A stretch of DNA of 64,000 bases, taken from the NCBI RefSeq assembly GCF_050003625.1, contig NW_027445852.1:930001-994000 (forward strand). The letters are read 5' to 3'. The notes beneath the pieces are model-generated. The model was not told where the DNA came from, searched no databases, and saw only the letters and a list, made by a program, of their open reading frames with translations. Below are positions 13,168 to 25,149 of the stretch, in pieces (within the stretch, counting starts at the first letter, position 1; every line of letters begins with the position of its first letter). A program made the position numbers and the translations under genes. The DNA is from Haematobia irritans (taxonomy: Eukaryota; Arthropoda; Insecta; Diptera; Muscidae).

Positions 13168-14617
13168 GGCCCAAAATAAGTTTTTCATATAAATTTCAAT
13201 TTTTTGAGGATTTTCGTCGAAATTTGGATTTTTTGGGGGTGGTCACGAATTGAGGTCCTTTTGGCTCTAGGACGCATATTTAAGGAGTTATGGCCAAAAT
13301 AAGTTTTTCATATAAAAATTTAAATTTTTTGAGGATTTTCATCAAAATTTAGATTTTTTGGGGATGGTCACGAATTGAGGTCCTTTTGGCTCTAGGACGC
13401 ATATTTAAGGAGTTATGGCCAAAATAAGTTTTTCATATAAAAATTTCAATTTTTTGAGGATTTTCGTCGAAATTTTGATTTTTTGGGGGTGGTCACGAAT
13501 TGAGGTCCTTTTGGCTCTAGGACGCATATTTAAGGAGTTATGGCCAAAATAAGTTTTTCATATAAAAATTTCAATTTTTTGAGGATTTTCATCAAAATTT
13601 TGATTTTTTGGGGGTGGTCACGAATTGAGGTCCTTTTGGCTCTAGGACGCATATTTAAGGAGTTATGGCCAAAATAAGTTTTTCATATAAAAATTTCAAT
13701 TTTTTGAGGATTTTCATCAAAATTTTGATTTTTTGGGGGTGGTCACGAATTGAGGTCCTTTTGGCTCTAGGACGCATATTTAAGGAGTTATGGCCAAAAT
13801 AAGTTTTTCATATAAAAATTTCAATTTTTTGAGGATTTTCATCAAAATTTTGATTTTTTGGGAGTGATCACGAATTGAGGTCCTTTTGGCTCTAGGACGC
13901 ATATTTAAGGAGTTATGGCCAAAATAAGTTTTTCATATAAAAATTTCAATTTTTTGAGGATTTTCGTCGAAATTTGGATTTATTGGGGGTGGTCACGAAT
14001 TGAGGTCCTTTTGGCTCTAGGACGCATATTTAAGGAGTTATGGCCAAAATAAGTTTCTCATATAAAAATTTCTATTTTTTGAGGATTTTCATCAAAATTT
14101 TGATTTTTTGGGAGTGATCACGAATTGAGGTCCTTTTGGCTCTAGGACGCATATTTAAGGAGTTATGGCCAAAATAAGTTTTTCATATAAAAATTTAAAT
14201 TTTTTGAGGATTTTCATCAAAATTTTGATTTTTTGGGAGTGATCACGAATTGAGGTCCTTTTGGCTCTAGGGCGCATATTTAAGGAGTTATGGCCAAAAT
14301 AAGTTTTTCATATAAAAATTGCATTTTTTTGAGGATGTTCGTCGAAATTTGGATTTTTTGGGGGTGGTCACGAATTGAGGTCCTTTTGCCTCTAGGACGC
14401 ATATTTAAGGAGTTATGGCCAAAATAAGTTTTTCATATAAAAATTTCATTTTTTTGAGGATTTTCGTCGAAATTTTGATTTTTTGGGGGTGGTCACGAAT
14501 TGAGGTCCTTTTGGCTCTAGGACGCATATTTAAGGAGTTATGGCCAAAATAAGTTTTTCATATAAAAATTTCGAATTGATGTCCTTTTGGCTCTAGGACG
14601 CATATTTAAGGAGTTAT
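13168..14617 (+). repeat. Higher-order repeat unit, 1,450 bp
   Basis: It has the same start and end markers as the 2,576-bp unit: ATTTAGATTT at 13351, TTTTGCC near 14387, and a deleted monomer at 14540. It is shorter by 1,126 bp, nine monomers, missing from the centre of the longer form. Private changes include GGGCGC near 14270 and an AAATTGCATT near 14317. Confidence 0.85.
14540..14615 (+). repeat. 76-bp deleted monomer (copy 2)
   Basis: It has the same 49-base deletion and junction as copy 1, 1,450 bp to the right. It differs by GAATTGATGTCC, a change shared with copy 4. Confidence 0.95.
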
Positions 14618-15567
14618 GGCCCAAAATAAGTTTTTCATATAAATTTCAATTTTTTGAGGATTTTCGTCGAAATTTGGATTTTTTGGGGGTGGTCACGAAT
14701 TGAGGTCCTTTTGGCTATAGGACGCATATTTAAGGAGTTATGGCCAAAATAAGTTTTTCATATAAAAATTTAAATTTTTTGAGGATTTTCATCAAAATTT
14801 AGATTTTTTGGGGATGGTCACGAATTGAGGTCCTTTTGGCTCTAGGACGCATATTTAAGGAGTTATGGCCAAAATAAGTTTTTCATATAAAAATTTCAAT
14901 TTTTTGAGGATTTTCATCAAAATTTTGATTTTTTGGGGGTGGTCACGAATTGAGGTCCTTTTGGCTCTAGCACGCATATTTAAGGAGTTATGGCCAAAAT
15001 AAGTTTTTCATATAAAAATTTCATTTTTTTGAGGATTTTCGTCGAAATTTTGATTTTTTAGGGGTGGTCACGAATTGAGGTCCTTTTGGCTCTAGGACGC
15101 ATATTTAAGGAGTTATGGCCAAAATAAGTTTTTCATATAAAAATTTAAATTTTTTGAGGATTTTCATCAAAATTTTGATTTTTTGGGAGTGATCACGAAT
15201 TGAGGTCCTTTTGGCTCTAGGACGCATATTTAAGGAGTTATGGCCAAAATAAGTTTTTCATATAAAAATTTCATTTTTTTGAGGATGTTCGTCGAAATTT
15301 GGATTTTTTGGGGGTGGTCACGAATTGAGGTCCTTTTGCCTCTAGGACGCATATTTAAGGAGTTATGGCCAAAATAAGTTTTTCATATAAAAATTTCATT
15401 TTTTTGAGGATTTTCGTCGAAATTTTGATTTTTTGGGGGTGGTCACGAATTGAGGTCCTTTTGGCTCTAGGACGCATATTTAAGGAGTTATGGCCAAAAT
15501 AAGTTTTTCATATAAAAATTTCGAATTGAGGTCCTTTTGGCTCTAGGACGCATATTTAAGGAGTTAT
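14618..15567 (+). repeat. Higher-order repeat unit, 950 bp
   Basis: It shares the ATTTAGATTT marker (14801), TTTTGCC (near 15337) and the deleted monomer (15490), but is 500 bp (four monomers) shorter than the 1,450-bp unit. It carries CTAGCACGC near 14970, also present near 12570 in the 2,576-bp unit, so it seems to combine the left end of one unit with the right end of another, as unequal exchange would produce. Confidence 0.8.
15490..15565 (+). repeat. 76-bp deleted monomer (copy 3)
   Basis: It has the same deletion and junction as copy 1, 2,400 bp to the right, and keeps the standard GAATTGAGGTCC. Confidence 0.95.
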
Positions 15568-17017
15568 GGCCCAAAATAAGTTTTTCATATAAATTTCAAT
15601 TTTTTGAGGATTTTCGTCGAAATTTGGATTTTTTGGGGGTGGTCACGAATTGAGGTCCTTTTGGCTCTAGGACGCATATTTAAGGAGTTATGGCCAAAAT
15701 AAGTTTTTCATATAAAAATTTCAATTTTTTGAGGATTTTCATCAAAATTTAGATTTTTTGGGGATGGTCACGAATTGAGGTCCTTTTGGCTCTAGGACGC
15801 ATATTTAAGGAGTTATGGCCAAAATAAGTTTTTCATATAAAAATTTCAATTTTTTGAGGATTTTCGTCGAAATTTTGATTTTTTGGGGGTGGTCACGAAT
15901 TGAGGTCCTTTTGGCTCTAGGACGCATATTTAAGGAGTTATGGCCAAAATAAGTTTTTCATATAAAAATTTCAATTTTTTGAGGATTTTCATCAAAATTT
16001 TGATTTTTTGGGGGTGGTCACGAATTGAGGTCCTTTTGGCTCTAGGACGCATATTTAAGGAGTTATGGCCAAAATAAGTTTTTCATATAAAAATTTCAAT
16101 TTTTTGAGGATTTTCATCAAAATTTTGATTTTTTGGGGGTGGTCACGAATTGAGGTCCTTTTGGCTCTAGGACGCATATTTAAGGAGTTATGGCCAAAAT
16201 AAGTTTTTCATATAAAAATTTCAATTTTTTGAGGATTTTCATCAAAATTTTGATTTTTTGGGAGTGATCACGAATTGAGGTCCTTTTGGCTCTAGGACGC
16301 ATATTTAAGGAGTTATGGCCAAAATAAGTTTTTCATATAAAAATTTCAATTTTTTGAGGATTTTCGTCGAAATTTGGATTTATTGGGGGTGGTCACGAAT
16401 TGAGGTCCTTTTGGCTCTAGGACGCATATTTAAGGAGTTATGGCCAAAATAAGTTTCTCATATAAAAATTTCTATTTTTTGAGGATTTTCATCAAAATTT
16501 TGATTTTTTGGGAGTGATCACGAATTGAGGTCCTTTTGGCTCTAGGACGCATATTTAAGGAGTTATGGCCAAAATAAGTTTTTCATATAAAAATTTAAAT
16601 TTTTTGAGGATTTTCATCAAAATTTTGATTTTTTGGGAGTGATCACGAATTGAGGTCCTTTTGGCTCTAGGACGCATATTTAAGGAGTTATGGCCAAAAT
16701 AAGTTTTTCATATAAAAATTTCATTTTTTTGAGGATGTTCGTCGAAATTTGGATTTTTTGGGGGTGGTCACGAATTGAGGTCCTTTTGCCTCTAGGACGC
16801 ATATTTAAGGAGTTATGGCCAAAATAAGTTTTTCATATAAAAATTTCATTTTTTTGAGGATTTTCGTCGAAATTTTAATTTTTTGGGGGTGGTCACGAAT
16901 TGAGGTCCTTTTGGCTCTAGGACGCATATTTAAGGAGTTATGGCCAAAATAAGTTTTTCATATAAAAATTTCGAATTGATGTCCTTTTGGCTCTAGGACG
17001 CATATTTAAGGAGTTAT
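15568..17017 (+). repeat. Higher-order repeat unit, 1,450 bp (second copy)
   Basis: It aligns with 13168-14617 at an offset of 2,400 bp. Markers include ATTTAGATTT at 15751, GGATTTATTGG near 16379, TTTCTCAT near 16453, TTTTGCC near 16787 and a deleted monomer at 16940. The GAATTGATGTCC variant follows the deletion at both 14571 and 16971, supporting a 2,400-bp block duplication (1,450 + 950). Confidence 0.85.
16940..17015 (+). repeat. 76-bp deleted monomer (copy 4)
   Basis: It has the same deletion and the GAATTGATGTCC variant of copy 2, 2,400 bp to the right of it. Confidence 0.95.
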
Positions 17018-19592
17018 GGCCCAAAATAAGTTTTTCATATAAATTTCAATTTTTTGAGGATTTTCGTCGAAATTTGGATTTTTTGGGGGTGGTCACGAAT
17101 TGAGGTCCTTTTGGCTATAGGACGCATATTTAAGGAGTTATGGCCAAAATAAGTTTTTCATATAAAAATTTAAATTTTTTGAGGATTTTCATCAAAATTT
17201 AGATTTTTTGGGGATGGTCACGAATTGAGGTCCTTTTGGCTCTAGGACGCATATTTAAGGAGTTATGGCCAAAATAAGTTTTTCATATAAAAATTTCAAT
17301 TTTTTGAGGATTTTCGTCGAAATTTTGATTTTTTGGGGGTGGTCACGAATTGAGGTCCTTTTGGCTCTAGGACGCATATTTAAGGAGTTATGGCCAAAAT
17401 AAGTTTTTCATATAAAAATTTCAATTTTTTGAGGATTTTCATCAAAATTTTGATTTTTTGGGGGTGGTCACGAATTGAGGTCCTTTTGGCTCTAGGACGC
17501 ATATTTAAGGAGTTATGGCCAAAATAAGTTTTTCATATAAAAATTTCAATTTTTTGAGGATTTTCATCAAAATTTTGATTTTTTGGGGGTGGTCACGAAT
17601 TGAGGTCCTTTTGGCTCTAGGACGCATATTTAAGGAGTTATGGCCAAAATAAGTTTTTCATCTAAAAATTTCAATTTTTTGAGGATTTTCATCAAAATTT
17701 TGATTTTTTGGGAGTGATCACGAATTGAGGTCCTTTTGGCTCTAGGACGCATATTTAAGGAGTTATGGCCAAAATAAGTTTTTCATATAAAAATTTCAAT
17801 TTTTTGAGGATTTTCGTCGAAATTTGGATTTATTGGGGGTGGTCTCGAATTGAGGTCCTTTTGGCTCTAGGACGCATATTTAAGGAGTTATGGCCAAAAT
17901 AAGTTTCTCATATAAAAATTTCTATTTTTTGAGGATTTTCATCAAAATTTTGATTTTTTGGGAGTGATCACGAATTGAGGTCCTTTTGGCTCTAGGACGC
18001 ATATTTAAGGAGTTATGGCCAAAATAAGTTTTTCATATAAAAATTTCATTTTTTTGAGGATTTTCGTCGAAATTTGGATTTTTTGGGGGTGGTCACGAAT
18101 TGAGGTCCTTTTGGCTCTAGGACGCATATTTAAGGAGTTATGGCCAAAATAAGTTTTTCATATAAAAATTTCAATTTTTTGAGGATTTTCATCAAAATTT
18201 TGATTTTTTGGGGGTGGTCACGAATTGAGGTCCTTTTGCTCTAGGACGCATATTTAAGGAGTTATGGCCAAAATAAGTTTTTCATATAAAAATTTCATTT
18301 TTTTGAGGATTTTCGTCGAAATTTGGATTTTTTGGGGGTGGTCACGAATTGAGGTCCTTTTGGCTCTAGGACGCATATTTAAGGAGTTATGGCCAAAATA
18401 AGTTTTTCATATAAAAATTTCAATTTTTTGAGGATTTTCATCAAAATTTTGATTTTTTGGGAGTGATCACGAATTGAGGTCCTTTTGGCTCTAGGACGCA
18501 TATTTAAGGAGTTATGGCCCAAAATAAGTTTTTCATATAAAAATTTCAATTTTTTGAGGATTTTCATCAAAATTTTGATTTTTTGGGAGTGATCACGAAT
18601 TGAGGTCCTTTTGGCTCTAGGACGCATATTTAAGGAGTTATGGCCAAAATAAGTTTTTCATATAAAAATTTCAATTTTTTGAGGATTTTCGTCGAAATTT
18701 GGATTTATTGGGGGTGGTCACGAATTGAGGTCCTTTTGGCTCTAGGACGCATATTTAAGGAGTTATGGCCAAAATAAGTTTTTCATATAAAAATTTCTAT
18801 TTTTTGAGGATTTTCATCAAAATTTTGATTTTTTGGGAGTGATCACGAATTGAGGTCCTTTTGGCTCTAGGACGCATATTTAAGGAGTTATGGCCAAAAT
18901 AAGTTTTTCATATAAAAATTTCAATTTTTTGAGGATTTTCATCAAAATTTTGATTTTTTGGGGGTGGTCACGAATTGAGGTCCTTTTGGCTCTAGGACGC
19001 ATATTTAAGGAGTTATGGCCAAAATAAGTTTTTCATATAAAAATTTCATTTTTTTGAGGATTTTCGTCGAAATTTTGATTTTTTGGGGGTGGTCACGAAT
19101 TGAGGTCCTTTTGGCTCTAGGACGCATATTTAAGGAGTTATGGCCAAAATAAGTTTTTCATATAAAAATTTAAATTTTTTGAGGATTTTCATCAAAATTT
19201 TGATTTTTTGGGAGTGATCACGAATTGAGGTCCTTTTGGCTCTAGGACGCATATTTAAGGAGTTATGGCCAAAATAAGTTTTTCATATAAAAATTTCATT
19301 TTTTTGAGGATGTTCGTCGAAATTTGGATTTTTTGGGGGTGGTCACGAATTGAGGTCCTTTTGCCTCTACGACGCATATTTAAGGAGTTATGGCCAAAAT
19401 AAGTTTTTCATATAAAAATTTCATTTTTTTGAGGATTTTCGTCGAAATTTTGATTTTTTGGGGGTGGTCACGAATTGAGGTCCTTTTGGCTCTAGGACGC
19501 ATATTTAAGGAGTTATGGCCAAAATAAGTTTTTCATATAAAAATTTCGAATTGAGGTCCTTTTGGCTCTAGGACGCATATTTAAGGAGTTAT
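17018..19592 (+). repeat. Higher-order repeat unit, 2,575 bp
   Basis: It matches the 10592-13167 unit in monomer order and almost exactly in length. GGCTATAGG near 17115 matches 14715 at 2,400 bp. Markers include ATTTAGATTT at 17201, GGATTTATTGG near 17829, a GGCCC monomer near 18518, TTTTGCC with CTCTACGAC at 19356-19373, and a deleted monomer at 19515. Single changes private to this copy include TCATCTAAA near 17660 and GGTCTCGAATT near 17843. Confidence 0.85.
19515..19590 (+). repeat. 76-bp deleted monomer (copy 5)
   Basis: It has the same deletion and junction as the other four, 2,575 bp to the right of copy 4. It is the last one in the window. Confidence 0.95.
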
Positions 19593-21961
19593 GGCCCAAA
19601 ATAAGTTTTTCATATAAAAATTTCTATTTTTTGAGGATTTTCATCAAAATTTTGATTTTTTGGGAGTGATCACGAATTGAGGTCCTTTTGGCTATAGGAC
19701 GCATATTTAAGGAGTTATGGCCAAAATAAGTTTTTCATATAAAATTTCAATTTTTTGAGGATTTTCGTCGAAATTTGGATTTATTGGGGGTGGTCACGAA
19801 TTGAGGTCCTTTTGGCTCTAGGAAGCATATTTAAGGAGTTATGGCCAAAATAAGTTTTTCATATAAAAATTTCTATTTTTTGAGGATTTCATCAAAATTT
19901 TGATTTTTTGGGGGTGGTCACGAATTGAGGTCATTTTGGCTCTAGGACGCATATTTAAGGAGTTATGGCCCAAAATAAGTTTTTCATATAAATTTCAATT
20001 TTTTGAGGATTTTCGTCGAAATTTGGATTTTTTGGGGGTGGTCACGAATTGAGGTCCTTTTGGCTCTAGGACGCATATTTAAGGAGTTATGGCCAAAATA
20101 AGTTTTTCATATAAAAATTTAAATTTTTTGAGGATTTTCATCAAAATTTTGATTTTTTGGGGATGGTCACGAATTGAGGTCCTTTTGGCTCTAGGACGCA
20201 TATTTAAGGAGTTATGGCCAAAATAAGTTTTTCATATAAAAATTTCAATTTTTTGAGGATTTTCGTCGAAATTTTGATTTTTTGGGGGTGGTCACGAATT
20301 GAGGTCCTTTTGGCTCTAGGACGCATATTTAAGGAGTTATGGCCAAAATAAGTTTTTCATATAAAATTTCAATTTTTTGAGGATTTTCATCAAAATTTGG
20401 ATTTTTTGGGGGTGGTCACGAATTGAGGTCCTTTTGGCTCTAGGACGCATATTTAAGGAGTTATGGCCAAAATAAGTTTTTCATATAAAAATTTAAATTT
20501 TTTGAGGATTTTCATCAAAATTTTGATTTTTTGGGAGTGATCACGAATTGAGGTCCTTTTGGCTCTAGGACGCATATTTAAGGAGTTATGGCCAAAATAA
20601 GTTTTTCATATAAAATTTCAATTTTTTGAGGATTTTCGTCGAAATTTGGATTTATTGGGGGTGGTCACGAATTGAGGTCCTTTTGGCTCTAGGAAGCATA
20701 TTTAAGGAGTTATGGCCAAAATAAGTTTTTCATATAAAAATTTCTATTTTTTGAGGATTTCATCAAAATTTTGATTTTTTGGGGGTGGTCACGAATTGAG
20801 GTCCTTTTGGCTCTAGGACGCATATTTAAGGAGTTATGGCCCAAAATAAGTTTTTCATATAAATTTCAATTTTTTGAGGATTTTCGTCGAAATTTGGATT
20901 TTTTGGGGGTGGTCACGAATTGAGGTCCTTTTGGCTCTAGGACGCATATTTAAGGAGTTATGGCCAAAATAAGTTTTTCATATAAAAATTTAAATTTTTT
21001 GAGGATTTTCATCAAAATTTTGATTTTTTGGGGATGGTCACGAATTGAGGTCCTTTTGGCTCTAGGACGCATATTTAAGGAGTTATGGCCAAAATAAGTT
21101 TTTCATATAAAAATTTCAATTTTTTGAGGATTTTCGTCGAAATTTGGATTTATTGGGGGTGGTCACGAATTGAGGTCCTTTTGGCTCTAGGACGCATATT
21201 TAAGGAGTTGTGGCCAAAATAAGTTTTTCATATAAAAATTTCTATTTTTTGAGGATTTTCATCAAAATTTTGATTTTTTGGGAGTGATCACGAATTGAGG
21301 TCCTTTTGGCTCTAGGACGCATATTTAAGGAGTTATGGCCAAAATAAGTTTTTCATATAAAAATTTCAATTTTTTGAGGATTTTCATCAAAATTTTGATT
21401 TTTTGGGGGTGGTCACGAATTGAGGTCCTTTTGGCTCTAGGACGCATATTTAAGGAGTTATGGCCAAAATAAGTTTTTCATATAAAAATTTCATTTTTTT
21501 GAGGATTTTCGTCGAAATTTTGATTTTTTGGGGGTGGTCACGAATTGAGGTCCTTTTGGCTCTAGGACGCATATTTAAGGAGTTATGGCCAAAATAAGTT
21601 TTTCATATAAAAATTTAAATTTTTTGAGGATTTTCATCAAAATTTTGATTTTTTGGGAGTGATCACGAATTGAGGTCCTTTTGGCTCTAGGACGCATATT
21701 TAAGGAGTTATGGCCAAAATAAGTTTTTCATATAAAAATTTCATTTTTTTGAGGATGTTCGTCGAAATTTGGATTTTTTGGGGGTGGTCACGAATTGAGG
21801 TCCTTTTGCCTCTACGACGCATATTTAAGGAGTTATGGCCAAAATAAGTTTTTCATATAAAAATTTCATTTTTTTGAGGATTTTCGTCGAAATTTTGATT
21901 TTTTGGGGGTGGTCACGAATTGAGGTCCTTTTGGCTCTAGGACGCATATTTAAGGAGTTAT
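19593..21961 (+). repeat. Higher-order repeat unit, 2,369 bp
   Basis: It runs from GGCCC at 19593 to GGCCC at 21962. Its first 1.5 kb is the block shared with 9.3-10.9 kb. Its right part returns to the TTTAAATTT, GATGTTCG, TTTTGCC order, with CTCTACGAC near 21813 as in the previous unit. Unlike its left neighbours it has no 76-bp deleted monomer at its end. Confidence 0.75.
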
Positions 21962-24900
21962 GGCCCAAAATAAGTTTTTCATATAAAAATTTCTATTTTT
22001 TGAGGATTTTCATCAAAATTTTGATTTTTTGGGAGTGATCACGAATTGAGGTCCTTTTGGCTATAGGACGCATATTTAAGGAGTTATGGCCAAAATAAGT
22101 TTTTCATATAAAATTTCAATTTTTTGAGGATTTTCGTCGAAATTTGGATTTATTGGGGGTGGTCACGAATTGAGGTCCTTTTGGCTCTAGGAAGCATATT
22201 TAAGGAGTTATGGCCAAAATAAGTTTTTCATATAAAAATTTCTATTTTTTGAGGATTTCATCAAAATTTTGATTTTTTGGGGGTGGTCACGAATTGAGGT
22301 CCTTTTGGCTCTAGGACGCATATTTAAGGAGTTAAGGCCCAAAATAAGTTTTTCATATAAATTTCAATTTTTTGAGGATTTTCGTCGAAATTTGGATTTT
22401 TTGGGGGTGGTCACGAATTGAGGTCCTTTTGGCTCTAGGACGCATATTTAAGGAGTTATGGCCAAAATAAGTTTTTCATATAAAAATTTAAATTTTTTGA
22501 GGATTTTCATCAAAATTTTGATTTTTTGGGGATGGTCACGAATTGAGGTCCTTTTGGCTCTAGGACGCATATTTAAGGAGTTATGGCCAAAATAAGTTTT
22601 TCATATAAAAATTTAAATTTTTTGAGGATTTTCATCAAAATTTTGATTTTTTGGGGATGGTCACGAATTGAGGTCCTTTTGGCTCTAGGACGCATATTTA
22701 AGGAGTTATGGCCAAAATAAGTTTTTCATATAAAAATTTCAATTTTTTGAGGATTTTCATCAAAATTTTGATTTTTTGGGGGTGGTCACGAATTGAGGTC
22801 CTTTTGGCTCTAGGACGCATATTTAAGGAGTTATGGCCAAAATAAGTTTTTCATATAAAAATTTCAATTTTTTGAGGATTTTCATCAAAATTTTGATTTT
22901 TTGGGGGTGGTCACGAATTGAGGTCCTTTTGGCTCTAGGACGCATATTTAAGGAGTTATGGCCAAAATAAGTTTTTCATATAAAAATTTCAATTTTTTGA
23001 GGATTTTCATCAAAATTTTGATTTTTTGGGAGTGATCACGAATTGAGGTCCTTTTGGCTCTAGGACGCATATTTAAGGAGTTATGGCCAAAATAAGATTT
23101 TCATATAAAAATTTCAATTTTTTGAGGATTTTCGTCGAAATTTGGATTTATTGGGGGTGGTCACGAATTGAGGTCCTTTTGGCTCTAGGACGCATATTTA
23201 AGGAGTTATGGCCAAAATAAGTTTCTCATATAAAAATTTCTATTTTTTGAGGATTTTCATCAAAATTTTGATTTTTTGGGAGTGATCACGAATTGAGGTC
23301 CTTTTGGCTCTAGGACGCATATTTAAGGAGTTATGGCCAAAATAAGTTTTTCATATAAAAATTTCATTTTTTTGAGGATTTTCGTCGAAATTTGGATTTT
23401 TTGGGGGTGGTCACGAATTGAGGTCCTTTTGGCTCTAGGACGCATATTTAAGGAGTTATGGCCAAAATAAGTTTTTCATATAAAAATTTCAATTTTTTGA
23501 GGATTTTCATCAAAATTTTGATTTTTTGGGGGTGGTCACGAATTGAGGTCCTTTTGGCTCTAGGACGCATATTTAAGGAGTTATGGCCAAAATAAGTTTT
23601 TCATATAAAAATTTCATTTTTTTGAGGATTTTCGTCGAAATTTGGATTTTTTGGGGGTGGTCACGAATTGAGGTCCTTTTGGCTCTAGGACGCATATTTA
23701 AGGAGTTATGGCCAAAATAAGTTTTTCATATAAAAATTTCAATTTGTTGAGGATTTTCATCAAAATTTTGATTTTTTGGGAGTGATCACGAATTGAGGTC
23801 CTTTTGGCTCTAGGACGCATATTTAAGGAGTTATGGCCCAAAATAAGTTTTTCATATAAAAATTTCAACTTTTTGAGGATTTTCATCAAAATTTTGATTT
23901 TTTGGGAGTGATCACGAATTGAGGTCCTTTTGGCTCTAGGACGCATATTTAAGGAGTTATGGCCAAAATAAGTTTTTCATATAAAAATTTCAATTTTTTG
24001 AGGATTTTCGTCGAAATTTGGATTTATTGGGGGTGGTCACGAATTGAGGTCCTTTTGGCTCTAGGACGCATATTTAAGGAGTTATGGCCAAAATAAGTTT
24101 TTCATATAAAAATTTCTATTTTTTGAGGATTTTCATCAAAATTTTGATTTTTTGGGAGTGATCACGAATTGAGGTCCTTTTGGCTCTAGGACGCATATTT
24201 AAGGAGTTATGGCCAAAATAAGTTTTTCATATAAAAATTTCAATTTTTTGAGGATTTTCATCAAAATTTTGATTTTTTGGGGGTGGTCACGAATTGAGGT
24301 CCTTTTGGCTCTAGGACGCATATTTAAGGAGTTATGGCCAAAATAAGTTTTTCATATAAAAATTTCATTTTTTTGAGGATTTTCGTCGAAATTTTGATTT
24401 TTTGGGGGTGGTCACGAATTGAGGTCCTTTTGGCTCTAGGACGCATATTTAAGGAGTTATGGCCAAAATAAGTTTTTCATATAAAAATTTAAATTTTTTG
24501 AGGATTTTCATCAAAATTTTGATTTTTTGGGAGTGATCACGAATTGAGGTCCTTTTGGCTCTAGGACGCATATTTAAGGAGTTATGGCCAAAATAAGTTT
24601 TTCATATAAAAATTTCATTTTTTTGAGGATGTTCGTCGAAATTTGGATTTTTTGGGGGTGGTCACGAATTGAGGTCCTTTTGCCTCTAGGACGCATATTT
24701 AAGGAGTTATGGCCAAAATAAGTTTTTCATATAAAAATTTCATTTTTTTGAGGATTTTCGTCGAAATTTTGATTTTTTGGGGGTGGTCACGAATTGAGGT
24801 CCTTTTGGCTCTAGGACGCATATTTAAGGAGTTATGGCCAAAATAAGTTTTTCATATAAAAATTTCATTTTTTTGAGGATGTTCGTCGAAATTTGGATTT

Positions 24901-25149
24901 TTTGGGGGTGGTCACGAATTGAGGTCCTTTTGGCTCTAGGACGCATATTTAAGGAGTTATGGCCAAAATAAGTTTTTCATATAAAAATTTCATTTTTTTG
25001 AGAATTTTCGTCGAAATTTTGATTTTTTGGGGGTGGTCACGAATTGAGGTCCTTTTGGCTCTAGGACGCATATTTAAGGAGTTATGGCCAAAATAAGTTT
25101 TTCATATAAAAATTTCAATTTTTTGAGGATTTTCATCAAAATTTTGATT
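21962..25149 (+). repeat. Last, divergent higher-order repeat unit of this domain
   Basis: It begins like the unit at 19593 (GGCTATAGG about 2,369 bp to the right, GGATTTATTGG at 22146), then follows the order of the 2,575-bp unit: TTTCTCAT near 23224, a GGCCC monomer at 23835, GGATTTATTGG near 24022, and TTTTGCC near 24681. The right edge is unclear because neither the deleted monomer nor a GGCCC monomer follows. Private changes include GTTAAGGCCC near 22332, AAGATTTTCAT near 23095 and CAACTTTTT near 23867. Confidence 0.65.
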
